Below, in pieces: positions 27,101 through 49,684 of a stretch of DNA of 64,000 nucleotides. The notes under the pieces were generated by a model, which saw only the letters and a list, made by a program, of their open reading frames with translations, was not told the origin of the DNA and did not search any database. The translations under genes were made by a program, and so were the position numbers. The first letter of the stretch is position 1. Each line of letters starts with the position of its first letter. This DNA comes from DASWIG01 sp965371445 (lineage in GTDB: Bacteria; Acidobacteriota; Thermoanaerobaculia; Multivoradales; J023): contig CBDUYN010000009.1 of NCBI GenBank assembly GCA_965371445.1, positions 51,819 through 115,818 of the forward strand, in the 5' to 3' direction.

Positions 27101-30100
27101 CCTTGACGTCAAGAACGTCGCTCCAGATCGCAGCCATGGTGGCTTCTACGAGATTCCGCGGCGCAACGTGGTCTGCCGAGGGTCTCACTCGTACGCCGCC
27201 GGTCCGGGCCAGGATGCGGCGGTCCGGCTTGCCGCTGGGAAGACAAGGAAAATCTTCGACCACCACGAAGGCCGCGGGAATCATGTAGCTCGGCAGGCGC
27301 TCGGCCACGAACGCACGCAGCTGCGACTGCGACAGGGACGGCATCGGGGGACCGGTGCCGGTTTCGCGTGAACGATCTTCAGCGATGTAGGCTACCAGGT
27401 TTCCCTCACCGGTGGCCCCGTACTTGCCGTCGGCGGATGCCAGGACTACGGCCTCGCGGACCCTGGGATGGCTCAGCAGGGCTGTTTCGATCTCTCCCGG
27501 CTCGACGCGATTGCCACGGATCTTGACTTGGTGATCTATTCGGCCCAGGAATTCGAGCGCTCCGTCGATGCGATAGCGGGCAAGATCACCGGTTCGATAG
27601 AGCCGTCCTCGACCCAGGGGATCGGGAATGAACTTTTCGGCCGTGAGAGCCGGTCGGGCCTCGTAGCCGCGTGCCAATTGCACTCCACTGATGCAAAGCT
27701 CCCCGGCTGCTCCGATCGGAAGCGGTCGAAGCCTGGTGTCCACGACATGAATTGAGCAGTTGGTGAGCGGCCTCCCGATCGGGATGACGGGCTGGGTCGA
27801 GTGCCGATCACACGGCCAGTAGGTGCTGTGGATCGTCGCTTCGGTCGGACCGTAGTGATTGTACAATCGAACACCGGCGGGAAGGCGGGTGTGACTCTCG
27901 AGCAAAAGCGATGCCGGAAAGGCTTCGCCGCCGCAGATGATCCGTTGCAGAGCCGTACAATGTCGAGCGCCCGGCTGACGCAGGAAGGCCTGAAGCATCG
28001 AGGGGACGAAATTAAGCGTTGTGATCGAATGACGCCGGATGAGGTCTACGAGGTAGGCGACGTCACGGCGTTCCTCCGGACGTGCTACGATCAAGCGTGC
28101 TCCGGTCGTCAGAGGCCAGAAGATTTCCCTTACCGAGACGTCGAAACTAAAGGGCGTCTTCTGTAGTACTCGGTCGCTGGCGGCCAGCCGGTAGCTTTGC
28201 TGCACCCAGCGAAGGCAGTTGCTAACCGCCCGGTGGGTTATGATCGCCCCTTTGGGGCGACCCGTCGAGCCGGACGTATAGATGACGTAGGCCGCGTTGT
28301 CTGGCGAGACGCCGCCCCGCGGCTTGTGGCCGCCGGCGGTAGCGATCGTCGAGGCGCCGGTATCAAGGCGTACGACCTTGAGTCCCTCGCCGAGTGGCAG
28401 GTGGGTTGCCAAGTGTTCCTGGATCAGAAGGATCCGAATCCCGGAGTCTTCGATCATGAACTGCAATCGTTTCTGGGGATGAGACGGATCTAACGGTACG
28501 TAGGCACCGCCGGCCTTGAGAATGCTCAATAGAGCGGTCACCTGGTCGCGGGAGGGTTCGACGGCAACTCCGACCAGGACCTCTGGGCCCACACCCAACC
28601 CCTGGAGATAGGAGGCGAGTTGGTCCGCGCGTTCCCCGAGCTCGCGGTAGCTTATCTGCACGTCGTCGAAGTCCAACGCCACCGCTTCCGGTGTCCGGAC
28701 GACTTGATCCTGGAAGAGCTGGTGGAGGCATTTCTCATCCACGGATCGCAGAGTGTCGTTCCACTCCGCGACTAACTGGTGACGCTCTGCAGCGTCTAGA
28801 GTTGGAAGCTCTCCGAGGCGCAGAGTTGGATCGCTGACGACGCCGTTGAGTAAGCTGACGAAATGTCGAACGAACCGACGTACAGTGGTTGTCTCGTAGA
28901 GCTCGGCACTGTACAAGACTTGGCCTTCGAGACCCTCAGCCGTCGGTATGATGTCGACGGCAAGGTCGAAATGGGCACGCTGCGAGTCGACGTCGAAGGG
29001 TGTTATGGCATATCCCGGCAGGGTGATGCCCCCCGCCGGGGCGTTGTGCAAATTGAAGGTCACGTCGAAGAGCGGATTACGTCGTGTATCCCGCACGGGT
29101 TGAAGCTCTTCGACGAGTTTCTCGAAGGGTATATCCCGGTGAGCATATGCGTCGAGAGCGGTTTCCCGAACTCGTAGCAAGAGCTCGCGAAAACTCGGTT
29201 CTCCCGTCAGATCGTTACGCAGGACCAGGGTGTTGACGAAATAACCGATCAAAGCCTCTAGCTCCTGGCGGTTGCGAGAGGCGATGGGCAGACCTACGAG
29301 GATGTCCTCCTGACCTGTTTCTTGATTGAGTAAGCTCACGAAGGCCGCCAATAGGGTCATGTAGAGGGAGGCGCCCAAGCTCTTCCCGATCCCTTCAAGA
29401 AGCATCGTCAATGGGGCTGGAATCTCAATCGGCTCGACTCGGCCAAAAAAGCTTCTTGCAGCGCCCCGCGGATGGTCGCTCCTGGGCGCTGTCGATCTTG
29501 GAGGGTCCGCGAGCTGGGCGCGCCAGTATTTCAGCTGCTCGTGGAGGCGACCGCTTTGCAACCACTTCAGCTCAGCAACGGCGAAGTCGGCATATTGAAG
29601 CGGTAGAGGAGGTAAAGGTGAAAGCGCTCCGCGACAAAAGGCGCCATAGTGAGCCTCGATCTCGCGCTCTAGGACGGCCTGCGACCAGCCGTCGGAGATG
29701 ATATGGTGAAGGGTGAGCGAGAGCACGTGCTCCTCCGCTGCAAGCGCGAGGAGCATCGGCTGTCGGAGGGGGCCGGTTTCAAGGTTCATCACCCGCACGG
29801 CCTCCCGGTTGAGGAGCCGGCGGGCCTGCGCCCTGGCGACGAGCGGCTTGAGAGCTGTCAGGTCTACCTGCGGCAGGGTGATGTTATCGTCAAGGCTGAT
29901 CACCTGGACCGCTTGGTCCGCGATCTTGAGGATGACCGTTCGCAGGGTTTCGTGCCGTTTCACCACGTGGCTCAGGCTTTGCTCCAGAGCGGCCCGGTCG
30001 AGCGGGCCCAGCCACCGCCAGGCCATGGGCACGTTGTCGGTTCCCCGGCGAGATGACAACTGGTCGAGGAACCACATACGCATCTGGGCGGACGACGGTG

Positions 30101-30283
30101 GTGCATGCTTTTTTCGCTGGCCGAGCCGAGCGATCAGGCCGGCCTTATTGCGGGTGAGCTCAGCGCGCAGGTCGGCGCCCCAGGCTCCTTTCGGGGCGCG
30201 AAAGCGGAGGGTTGACCCTTCGGCCCAGACCTGGATCCCGCGAGCGAAGAGCTCGCAGAGAATGTCGTCGAGCCGACCTGAGC

Positions 30284-30287
<4 letters not shown>
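21126..30287 (-). CDS. NRPS-B: TubC-C-A-T-C-A(nMT)-T-E synthetase
   Basis: The 3053 residues begin with a TubC-type docking domain (about 1-60: LFARGIQVWAEGSTLRFRAP). Then come C4 (about 65-510, LHHIISDGWS), A4 (530-1040), T4 (1075), C5 (1140-1580, LHHIVSDGWS), A5 (1600-2490) with an inserted methyltransferase (VLEIGCGTGLLL near 2127), T5 (2558, GGDSI) and E5 (2615-3040). E5 reads HHLAVDRVSW, with Arg in place of the usual Gly. Codes read by eye are A4 DVRNIGHIHK and A5 DARGISSVAK, which I cannot assign. The product of this subunit would be extended by residue 4 and an N-methylated D-residue 5. The start overlaps the stop of NRPS-A (ATGA), so the two are translationally coupled. The gene ends directly after the E domain with no TE or C domain, and no following subunit in the window starts with C. 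Confidence 0.95.
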
Positions 30288-42691
<12,404 letters not shown>

Positions 42692-42735
42692 GTAGATCCG
42701 TTGCTGGGGTCATGCGGTAGCGTTCGCGTGACGGG

Positions 42736-45156
42736 CTATTGGGTGTGCAGAGCCCTCGAGGGTTCGATTCGGGAGGCGCGCCAAGCCGGGACAAGGCAGC
42801 CGAAAGTGGTGAGGAATCCGAGGAATACGGCTACGGTGAGGATGCTCGGCGAATCGAAGGGATCGACGTCGTAGAGGGTCGCCCGCAGGTAGGGTGTGGT
42901 GAAAGCCGCGACCACCATACCCGCCACCAGACCGAGGAGATAGCTGAGCAGCCCCTCGCCGACGATGGCCCTCAAGATTCGGCCGCGTTGCGCGCCAAGG
43001 GCAATGCGCAGGCCGATCTCCGCCGTTCGCTGGTTGACCGAGAGGGCGGTCATGCCGTAGATCCCCAGGGCTGCGAGGAAGAGGGCCGTGAGCCCTAGGG
43101 AACTGAAGAGGATCGTAAAGAAGTCGGCTTCGTAGCGTCCGACCCGCAGGATCTGCTCGAGAGGTCTCACGTTGAATATTGGCAGGTCCCTATCGAGGAA
43201 CCGGACTTCGCCACGGGCCAGATCGGCGAAGGACAGCGGATCGTCGCGCGTGAGCACGGCGAGGGCGACCGCGGGGCTCGCGTCCTGTGTGTATGGAACG
43301 TAAAAGCCGTGTTGGGAGGGGCTTTGGATCCAGCCCATGGGGAGGTCGTCCACCACGCCCACGACCCTCCTCCAGGGCTCGTCGGGATCGCCACGGCCGA
43401 GGCGAAGGCGTTGGCCGATCGGCTCTTCCCCGGGCCAGGTGCGCTGGGCAAAACTCTTGTTGACGACTAGGACCGGCTCGGTTTCCTCGCGGTCTTGTGA
43501 CCCGAGGAGCCGTCCGCTGATCGCGGCGACGCCGAAGAGCTCGAAGAACCCGGGCGTTATCGCCGCCTTGAAAGCCTCGGGGTAGTCCTCCAGCGAGGGG
43601 TAGACCTGTCCCTCGACGGCGAATCGGGACTTGTCGGCGTTTTCGGCGGGGAGGTTGGTGGTGGCCACCGCCTGAACGACATCCGGGTGCCGGGCGAGCC
43701 GGTCGACGAGTTGATCCACGAGGCGCAGACGTTGCTCCCGGTCGGGGTAGTCGGTGGCCGGCAAGTCGAGGCGGGCGGTAAACACCCGTTCGGGTTCGAC
43801 GCCCACCTCGATGTTGGCGAGGCGGGTGGCCGAGCGGATCAAGAGTGCGGTGAAGACCAGGAGCAGCGAGGCGAAGGCTATGTTGAGAGTCAAGAGCGTT
43901 CGGCTGAATCGCCTGGTGGCTCGGCCAGATCCGGTGCGGGACTCGTCTTTCAAGACTCCGGTCACGTCGGCCCTTGAGGCCTTCCACGCCGGGTAGATTC
44001 CCGAGCCAAGGGCAGCCGCCAAGGTGGCAAGGCTCATGGCGGCGACGACCCGAAGGTTGAATCCGACCGCCATCCAGTAGGGCAGGGGCCAGGCGTCCAA
44101 CACCGTTGCGATCACGGTGGTACCGACCCAAGCCACGGCGAGGCCCACCGTGGTACCGGCGAGAGCCAGCAGCAAGCTCTCGGCGAGGATTTGTCCCATC
44201 ACTTGGAGGTTGCTGGCGCCGAGGGCGGTGCGCAATGCGATCTCACGGGTCCGGCCCGCAGTGCGGGCCATGAGCAAGCTCGCGACGTTGGCGCAGGCGA
44301 TCAGGAGCACCAACCAAGAGGCGCTGTACATCAAGTAGAATTGCCGCAGAAACCCGGTCCCAACATACCTTCGCGTGTACGGCAGAACCCGGGTCACGCG
44401 GCCGGTGCTGATCTCGGGATAGGATGTGGCGGTTCGTATCGCCAGTGTTTCCATCTCGATCCGCGTCTGGCTTACGCTCACGCCGTCGCGCAAACGGCCG
44501 ACGAGCCGTAACCGGGGGCCCTCACCTCGGGCCACGGTCGCAACATCCTCTTGCAAAGGGAGCCAGAGGTCCTGGTCCATCGGGAAGTGAAAGCCCGGCG
44601 GCATGACGCCTACGATGGTCGCCTTCTCACCGTTGACGTGGATCTCGAGGCCCAGCACGTCCTCGTCGCCCGCGAAGCGGTTGCGCCAGGTCCTGTAACC
44701 GATCACGGCGACGGACGGTGCTCCCGGAACTGCGTCGGCCTCGGAAAAGACCCGGCCCCGAAGGGGCTTGACCTCGAGGAGGGGCAGGACCTCGGGAGTC
44801 AAACGGGAGCCGATCACGCGCTCTGGAAAGTTCTCGTCGTCGCTCAGGTTGAACGTGTCTTGGGTGAAGGCGCCGAGGTCCGTGAAGGACTCTTGCGCGG
44901 CCTGCCAGTCGCGGAAATCGTGCAGATAGACGTGCAGAGACTGCCGACCGAGACTTGGGTTCTGGCAGTCGACGTGCAACACCCGCTCGCCGTCGGGCAC
45001 CGGCAGTGGGCGCAGCACGATACCGTCGATGACTGCGAACTGGATGCCGGTGCTGCCGATCCCCAGAGCCAGAACCACGACCGCCAGAGCGCTGGTAAAG
45101 GGCCTGGCGCCCAACATACGCCAAGCGTGCCGCAGGTTGTGGAGCCACGCCGCCAT
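42736..45156 (-). CDS. MacB/FtsX-like duplicated orphan permease
   Basis: The 806 residues have the two-fold layout of acidobacterial-type duplicated permeases. An N-terminal helix (LAVVVLALGIGSTGIQFAV) leads into a first periplasmic core domain, then an FtsX-type membrane block (ARTAGRTREIALRTALGAS), a second periplasmic core domain (TWPGEEPIGQRL) and a final membrane block (NQRTAEIGLRIALGAQRGR). No ATPase gene is nearby, which is usual for this family. I chose the ATG at 45156 because it starts at the family-typical WLHNLRHAWRML and has GGGGA six bases upstream; in-frame ATGs also exist at 45168 and 45231. As first gene of the NRPS-A/B unit it may help move the peptide across the inner membrane, but family members have no settled function. 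Confidence 0.85.
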   Translation of the reverse strand: MAAWLHNLRHAWRMLGARPFTSALAVVVLALGIGSTGIQFAVIDGIVLRPLPVPDGERVLHVDCQNPSLGRQSLHVYLHDFRDWQAAQESFTDLGAFTQDTFNLSDDENFPERVIGSRLTPEVLPLLEVKPLRGRVFSEADAVPGAPSVAVIGYRTWRNRFAGDEDVLGLEIHVNGEKATIVGVMPPGFHFPMDQDLWLPLQEDVATVARGEGPRLRLVGRLRDGVSVSQTRIEMETLAIRTATSYPEISTGRVTRVLPYTRRYVGTGFLRQFYLMYSASWLVLLIACANVASLLMARTAGRTREIALRTALGASNLQVMGQILAESLLLALAGTTVGLAVAWVGTTVIATVLDAWPLPYWMAVGFNLRVVAAMSLATLAAALGSGIYPAWKASRADVTGVLKDESRTGSGRATRRFSRTLLTLNIAFASLLLVFTALLIRSATRLANIEVGVEPERVFTARLDLPATDYPDREQRLRLVDQLVDRLARHPDVVQAVATTNLPAENADKSRFAVEGQVYPSLEDYPEAFKAAITPGFFELFGVAAISGRLLGSQDREETEPVLVVNKSFAQRTWPGEEPIGQRLRLGRGDPDEPWRRVVGVVDDLPMGWIQSPSQHGFYVPYTQDASPAVALAVLTRDDPLSFADLARGEVRFLDRDLPIFNVRPLEQILRVGRYEADFFTILFSSLGLTALFLAALGIYGMTALSVNQRTAEIGLRIALGAQRGRILRAIVGEGLLSYLLGLVAGMVVAAFTTPYLRATLYDVDPFDSPSILTVAVFLGFLTTFGCLVPAWRASRIEPSRALHTQ

Positions 45157-45213
45157 GTGTATCCCCATGGGTTGCCGGGAAACGCTGCGTCCCGGATCCC
45201 ATCTCTCCACACC

Positions 45214-45222
45214 AGTATAGCA
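45214..45222 (-). promoter_or_regulatory. Extended -10 promoter of the permease-NRPS-A-NRPS-B unit
   Basis: Reading the minus strand, TGCTATACT is an extended -10 (TG-N-TATACT) with no convincing -35, about 50 bp before the permease start. It lies back to back with the kinase-2 promoter in the 122-bp divergent gap, and is the only good candidate for driving a transcript of about 24 kb. Confidence 0.45.
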
Positions 45223-45243
45223 CATGTCCACTACCTAGGCCGG

Positions 45244-45272
45244 TTGCCGAGCTCCGCCGCCGTGGCTACACT
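45244..45272 (+). promoter_or_regulatory. Predicted promoter of kinase 2, leaderless
   Basis: TTGCCG (45244-45249) and TACACT (45267-45272) are 17 bp apart, each matching the consensus at 4 of 6 bases. The ATG at 45279 follows after 6 bases and has no Shine-Dalgarno sequence, so the mRNA should start at or beside the start codon. The geometry is nearly identical to that upstream of kinase 1. Confidence 0.45.
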
Positions 45273-45278
45273 GGCCAG

Positions 45279-48200
45279 ATGAGTGACACGTTGGGCCGTA
45301 GCCGGCACAAGCCGCCTGAAAGGGTCGGTCCCTATCGCATTGAGGACCGGCTGGGCCGGGGAGGTATGGGCGAGGTCTACCGGGCGCTGGACGAGCGGCT
45401 GGGGCGACGGGTGGCCATCAAGCAGATCCTGCCGGAAGCCGCGGGCAGCCGCAAGGCCTGGGAGCGCCTGCGGCGGGAAGCGCGGACGGTCGCCAGCTTG
45501 AACCATCCTTCGATCGTCCAGATCTTCGACGTGATCGAGGAGAGAGGAGGCGACTGGATCGTCATGGAGCTCGTCGAAGGGACGACGCTTCGTCGCCTGA
45601 TCCGCGAAGGAGAGCTCGACTTGGGCCAGGCCCTGCAACTGGCGCGGGAGATCGCCGAGGGGCTCGCCGAGGCCCACGGCAAAGGAGTCGTGCACCGTGA
45701 CCTGAAGACCGAGAACGTCATGATCACCGAAGCCGGCCGGGCCAAGATCCTCGACTTCGGCCTGGCCAAACGGATGGTCTGGCAAGAAGACGACGACCAG
45801 AGCCTGTCGGTCAAGGGGGCCATCCTCGGCACCGGGCGGGCGATGTCGCCGGAGCAGGCCATGGGCGGGGAGATCGATCATCGCTCGGATCTCTTCTCGC
45901 TCGGCTCGCTTTTCTTCGAGCTCTTCACGGGCCAGCCACCCTTTCGCGGTTCGAGCTTCATCTACACGCTGGCCCAGGTTTGCACCTACGAGCCGCCGTT
46001 GCTCGCCGAGCTCAATCCCGAGGTCCCCGACGAGCTTTCCGCCTTGACCGAAGGATTGCTCGCCAAGAATCCCGACCACCGTCCCCAGAGCGCGTCCGAG
46101 GTCGTGGCGACGCTCGCCACGATCGTCGGTTCGACGGTCTTCGAGCCTGGCGGCCCCTCTCTCTTCGATTCGGTGGATCTGGAGCCCTTGAAGCGAACCT
46201 CCGCGCCTTCGGCCGAGCCCGGCCACTCTCGGCAGGCTTACCTGAGCCGCGCCCCGGGCTCGCGCGCCACCACGGCCGGTTTCTTCGTCAAGACGCTGCT
46301 CGCCGTCGAGCTTCTCGGCCGAGAGGAGCTCCTGACCGGTGGCAAGGACGCTTTTGAGATGCTCAGGAAGCACGAACGGCTCACTCGGGACCTCCTGACA
46401 CGGTTCGAGAGCCTGGAGATCCGCCTGGAAGAGACTCTGCTGCTGCTTTTCGAACGCCCGATCGACGCGGTCCGCTACGCCCAGGCCTACTTCGACGCCC
46501 TTGCCGGGCTCACGGCCCCGGAGGGAGGTCCGGTAAGGGCACGGGCCGGTATCCACCTCGGGGAGATCTTCCTGCGCCGCTCGACGCCTGAGGAGATTTC
46601 CAAGGGCGCCAATCCCGTCGAAGTGGAAGGACGGGCCGAGCTCCTGACCTATCAGGTGATGTCTTTGGGGCGTCCGGGAGAGATCCTGCTCAGCCAGGGC
46701 GTCTTCGAGCTGGCACGCCGCGCGGTGATGGGCGACAAGTCGCTCGATCACGGGCTCCGCTGGGAAGCCCACGGCCGATATCGCTTCGCGGAGCTGGGGG
46801 AGACGGTGCAGATCTTCGAGGTCGGCCGCGAAGGCTCGCAGTCGTTGGGTCCGCCGCCCTCGACGCCGGGCGTCAAGTTCCTCGGTGGCCTGGACGAGCC
46901 TGTCTGGCGAGCTCGGCGGCGCTTTCTGGGAGCGCTTGCGGCGACCGTGGTCGTGGCGCTTGTAGCCTGGTTCCTCTCCAGCGGCGCAGACGTGCCGCCG
47001 CGCACTCCGAGCGTTGTCGTCCTGGGATTCGAGGACATGTCGAGCGATTCGAGCTACCGTTGGCTTTCGATCGCCCTCGAGGAGAGGCTGCGAAGTTACC
47101 TGGCGGCCGGTCCACAGATTCGAGTGGTGACCGCCCGCGACACCGTGAGGGCCCGGCGCGAGCTCTCGCTCCTGGAGATCGACACCCTGGCGGACGATAC
47201 CCTGGAGCGCGTCGGCCGCAACCTCGGGGTCGACTTCGTCTTGGCGGGATCCTATGTGGTCGTCGAAGACTCTCACGGGGTCCGGAGGCTGAGCTTCGTG
47301 CCGCGGCTACAGGGTGTCGGCGGCGTGGAATTCGGCCTGGCTTCGGTGACGTTGGAGGTCACGGATCTTGCCGGCCTGGTGGCGCAGGCGGGCCGTGAGG
47401 TTCGACGACGGCTGGGGGCCGATGAGATTTCTTCGAGAGAGGCCAAGGGGCTGCGATTCGTCCTGCCCACGAGCCCTGCGGCGTCGCGGTTCTACTGCGA
47501 GGGGCTGAAATCGTTCCGGCGCTACGAGCTCTTCTCGGCTCGCAGTCAGCTGGAGCGCGCCATCGAGCACGAGCCCTCGTTCGCTCTGGCCCACGCGGCT
47601 CTGGCGGAGGTCTTCGAGGTCCGCGGAGACCGCCTCGCGGCTCGACGGAGCCTCGAGCAGGCACACGCTCTGGGCTCTCGGTTGCCGAGCGAGGTCTCGC
47701 TGCGACTTGAGGCACGCCTGCGGAGAGCGTCCGGAGATTGGGCGCAGGCGATCAGCAAGTACAGGATCTTGCTTCGCTTTCTGCCCTGGTATCTCGACGA
47801 CGGGCTTCGCCTGGTCGAAGCGCAGATCTCTGCCGGAGCGAACGCCGCCGCCGCCGCCACGGTCGAGCAGATGCGCTCCTGGGGTCCGGGAGTGGGCGAG
47901 GACGCCCGAGTGGAGCTGGCGGCGGTTGCGGTCGCCGCGGCGGCCTCCGACGCCGAGGCGCAGCTCGACGCCGCGCGCCGGGCGGTAGGAAAGGCGCAAG
48001 GGCAGGGTGCGACCGTGCTGCTGGGGCGGGCGCGACGCGCAGAGGCCCAGGCGCTCCTGGCTCTCGGGCGTCGAGGCGAGGCACGTGCCGTTCTACTCGA
48101 GGCCGAAAGGTCGTTTCGCCAGACCGGAGAGCGGCCGGAGCTCGCCGAGGTCCTCTTCGATCTGAGCCAGCTCGAAACCGAAGACAGCACGGCCCAGGCC

Positions 48201-48284
48201 CTGCTCGCCGAGGTGCGGAGGATCTATCGTGAGCTCGGGCACGTCCGAGCCGAGTGGAGGACGGAACAGGGCGGCGAGCTCTAG
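45279..48284 (+). CDS. Receptor-like Ser/Thr kinase with cyclase-like and TolB-like regions (kinase 2)
   Basis: This 1001-residue paralogue of kinase 1 has the kinase domain at about 14-290 (GRGGMGEVY, HRDLKTEN near 139, DFG near 158, MSPEQ). The cyclase-like domain is at about 332-488 (HERLTRDLLTRF, FERPIDAV, RAGIHLGEI). Here both metal-binding aspartates seem replaced by Glu, so cyclase activity is unlikely. A membrane helix follows at about 546-567, then a TolB-like segment starting SVVVLGFEDMS, and a shorter TPR-like region than in kinase 1. The ATG at 45279 gives a 14-residue lead before RVGPYR. It is divergent from the permease-NRPS operon, and its last 4 bases overlap the end of the amidohydrolase gene. 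Phosphorylation targets cannot be read from sequence. Confidence 0.85.
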   Translation: MSDTLGRSRHKPPERVGPYRIEDRLGRGGMGEVYRALDERLGRRVAIKQILPEAAGSRKAWERLRREARTVASLNHPSIVQIFDVIEERGGDWIVMELVEGTTLRRLIREGELDLGQALQLAREIAEGLAEAHGKGVVHRDLKTENVMITEAGRAKILDFGLAKRMVWQEDDDQSLSVKGAILGTGRAMSPEQAMGGEIDHRSDLFSLGSLFFELFTGQPPFRGSSFIYTLAQVCTYEPPLLAELNPEVPDELSALTEGLLAKNPDHRPQSASEVVATLATIVGSTVFEPGGPSLFDSVDLEPLKRTSAPSAEPGHSRQAYLSRAPGSRATTAGFFVKTLLAVELLGREELLTGGKDAFEMLRKHERLTRDLLTRFESLEIRLEETLLLLFERPIDAVRYAQAYFDALAGLTAPEGGPVRARAGIHLGEIFLRRSTPEEISKGANPVEVEGRAELLTYQVMSLGRPGEILLSQGVFELARRAVMGDKSLDHGLRWEAHGRYRFAELGETVQIFEVGREGSQSLGPPPSTPGVKFLGGLDEPVWRARRRFLGALAATVVVALVAWFLSSGADVPPRTPSVVVLGFEDMSSDSSYRWLSIALEERLRSYLAAGPQIRVVTARDTVRARRELSLLEIDTLADDTLERVGRNLGVDFVLAGSYVVVEDSHGVRRLSFVPRLQGVGGVEFGLASVTLEVTDLAGLVAQAGREVRRRLGADEISSREAKGLRFVLPTSPAASRFYCEGLKSFRRYELFSARSQLERAIEHEPSFALAHAALAEVFEVRGDRLAARRSLEQAHALGSRLPSEVSLRLEARLRRASGDWAQAISKYRILLRFLPWYLDDGLRLVEAQISAGANAAAAATVEQMRSWGPGVGEDARVELAAVAVAAAASDAEAQLDAARRAVGKAQGQGATVLLGRARRAEAQALLALGRRGEARAVLLEAERSFRQTGERPELAEVLFDLSQLETEDSTAQALLAEVRRIYRELGHVRAEWRTEQGGEL

Positions 48285-49684
48285 GCGGCGAGCCAGGATT
48301 TGCGGCGTACCCACTCGCCGGATCCGGGAGGTGCAAACGTCTCGCCGCCGTCGCTGGAGCGGCGGTAGACCTCGCGGCCGCGCAGGTAAACGGCGCGGAC
48401 CCGGCCCTTAAGCTCCCGGCCCTCGAGCGGCGTGTAGCGGTTCAGGTTGTGGAGCCGCTCGCTACGAACCGTCCAGGTCTCCTCGTCGTCGAAGGCCACG
48501 AAATCGGCGTCGAGGCCCGGGGCGAGTCGACCCTTGCGGCGCTCGATACCGAGGAAGCGGGCCGGAGCCTCGGAGAGGAGCTCGCACATACGCTCCAGGG
48601 TGATCCGGCCGCGCCGCACCCCCTCGGAGTAGAGGTAGGGGAGAGCGAGCTCGACGCCGGGGATGCCGCCGTAGTCGGTCCAGATCGAGCCGGTGTGTTT
48701 TTCCTCAGGCCACTGCCCCGCGGCGTGGTCGGTGGCGACGAGCTCGAGCTCCCCGGAGGCGAGCCCCTGCCACAGCCGGCGACGGTCGGCGGCCGTCTTG
48801 ACCACCGGTGCCGTCTTCAGGGGGGCTCCCTGCTCGGCCAGGTCCTCCTCGGTGAATTCCAGGAAGTGCGGACACGTCTCGGCCGTCATCGCGAGCCCTT
48901 CACGGTGAGCTTCGCTCACCACGTCGAGGGCTTCCGCCGTCCCCAGGTGGACGACATGGAGGCGAGCGCCGGTCTCCCGGCACAGGTCGCGAAGAGTCTT
49001 GACGGCCCGGGTCTCGGCGTCGCCGGGCCGCGAGGCCGCGTAGTCGAGGGGAGAGTCTCGTCCCGCGTCTTGGAGCTCCTGGGTAAGCCGCCGCACCATG
49101 TCCCGGTCCTCGGCGTGGACGCCCACCGGGATACCGAGGCGTTTCGTCTCCTGGAGGACCTCGCGGATCTGCTCCGCCGAGAGGTCGCGGAACGTCTCCA
49201 TGCCCGAGAGCATGTAAACCTTGATCGAAGCGACGCCTGCCTCGCGGAGTTCCGCGAGATGCCGGCGCCAGTCGCCCTCGGCCATGGAGTTGTCGCAGAC
49301 GCCTCCCCACAGCATGAAGTCGACGTGTGCTTTTGGCGAGATGACCTCAAGCTTGTGCTGCAGGTTCTGCAGGCAGGTGACGGGGGGCAGCGACGTGCAC
49401 GGCATGTCGACGACACAGGTGACGCCGCCCGCCGCGGCGGCCCGGGTGCCGCTTGCGAAGTCCTCGCGGTGCGTGAAGCCCGGGTCGTCGAAGTGGACGT
49501 GGACGTCGATCATTCCGGGCAACACCAGGGAACCGCCCAGGTCGACCAGGCCTTCGCTCAGCGTCGGTGGGATTTCGCCCTGCGGTGTGGCGGCATCGAT
49601 GCGGCCGTCGGAGACAAGAAGCTCCCCCTCAAGCGTTTCGTCGCCCTGGGCCGGCAAGCGAAGGTTCATGAAGCGTTTTCTCAT
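48281..49684 (-). CDS. Cyclic amidohydrolase (allantoinase/hydantoinase/dihydroorotase type)
   Basis: The 467 residues carry the metal-ligand set of the cyclic amidohydrolase family: DVHVHFDDPG (HxH) near residue 60, SIKVYM (candidate carboxylated Lys), GVHAED, VVHLGT and ATDHAAG. AETCPHFL and the C-terminal PGLDADFVAFD also fit. Such enzymes open cyclic amide rings (allantoin, hydantoins, dihydropyrimidines, dihydroorotate). The start overlaps the stop of the upstream oxidoreductase gene (ATGA) and GGGGAG lies about six bases ahead, so the start is well fixed and the pair is translationally coupled. In E. coli a hydantoinase gene (ygeZ/hyuA) lies in the same purine-catabolic region as ygfK, so purine or hydantoin breakdown is the likeliest role. 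The substrate is not determined. Confidence 0.8.
   Translation of the reverse strand: MRKRFMNLRLPAQGDETLEGELLVSDGRIDAATPQGEIPPTLSEGLVDLGGSLVLPGMIDVHVHFDDPGFTHREDFASGTRAAAAGGVTCVVDMPCTSLPPVTCLQNLQHKLEVISPKAHVDFMLWGGVCDNSMAEGDWRRHLAELREAGVASIKVYMLSGMETFRDLSAEQIREVLQETKRLGIPVGVHAEDRDMVRRLTQELQDAGRDSPLDYAASRPGDAETRAVKTLRDLCRETGARLHVVHLGTAEALDVVSEAHREGLAMTAETCPHFLEFTEEDLAEQGAPLKTAPVVKTAADRRRLWQGLASGELELVATDHAAGQWPEEKHTGSIWTDYGGIPGVELALPYLYSEGVRRGRITLERMCELLSEAPARFLGIERRKGRLAPGLDADFVAFDDEETWTVRSERLHNLNRYTPLEGRELKGRVRAVYLRGREVYRRSSDGGETFAPPGSGEWVRRKSWLAA

Noticed and set aside
45231..47276. Minus-strand frame of 681 codons antisense to kinase 2
   Set aside because: It overlaps a gene with clear kinase motifs and has shadow-type composition.
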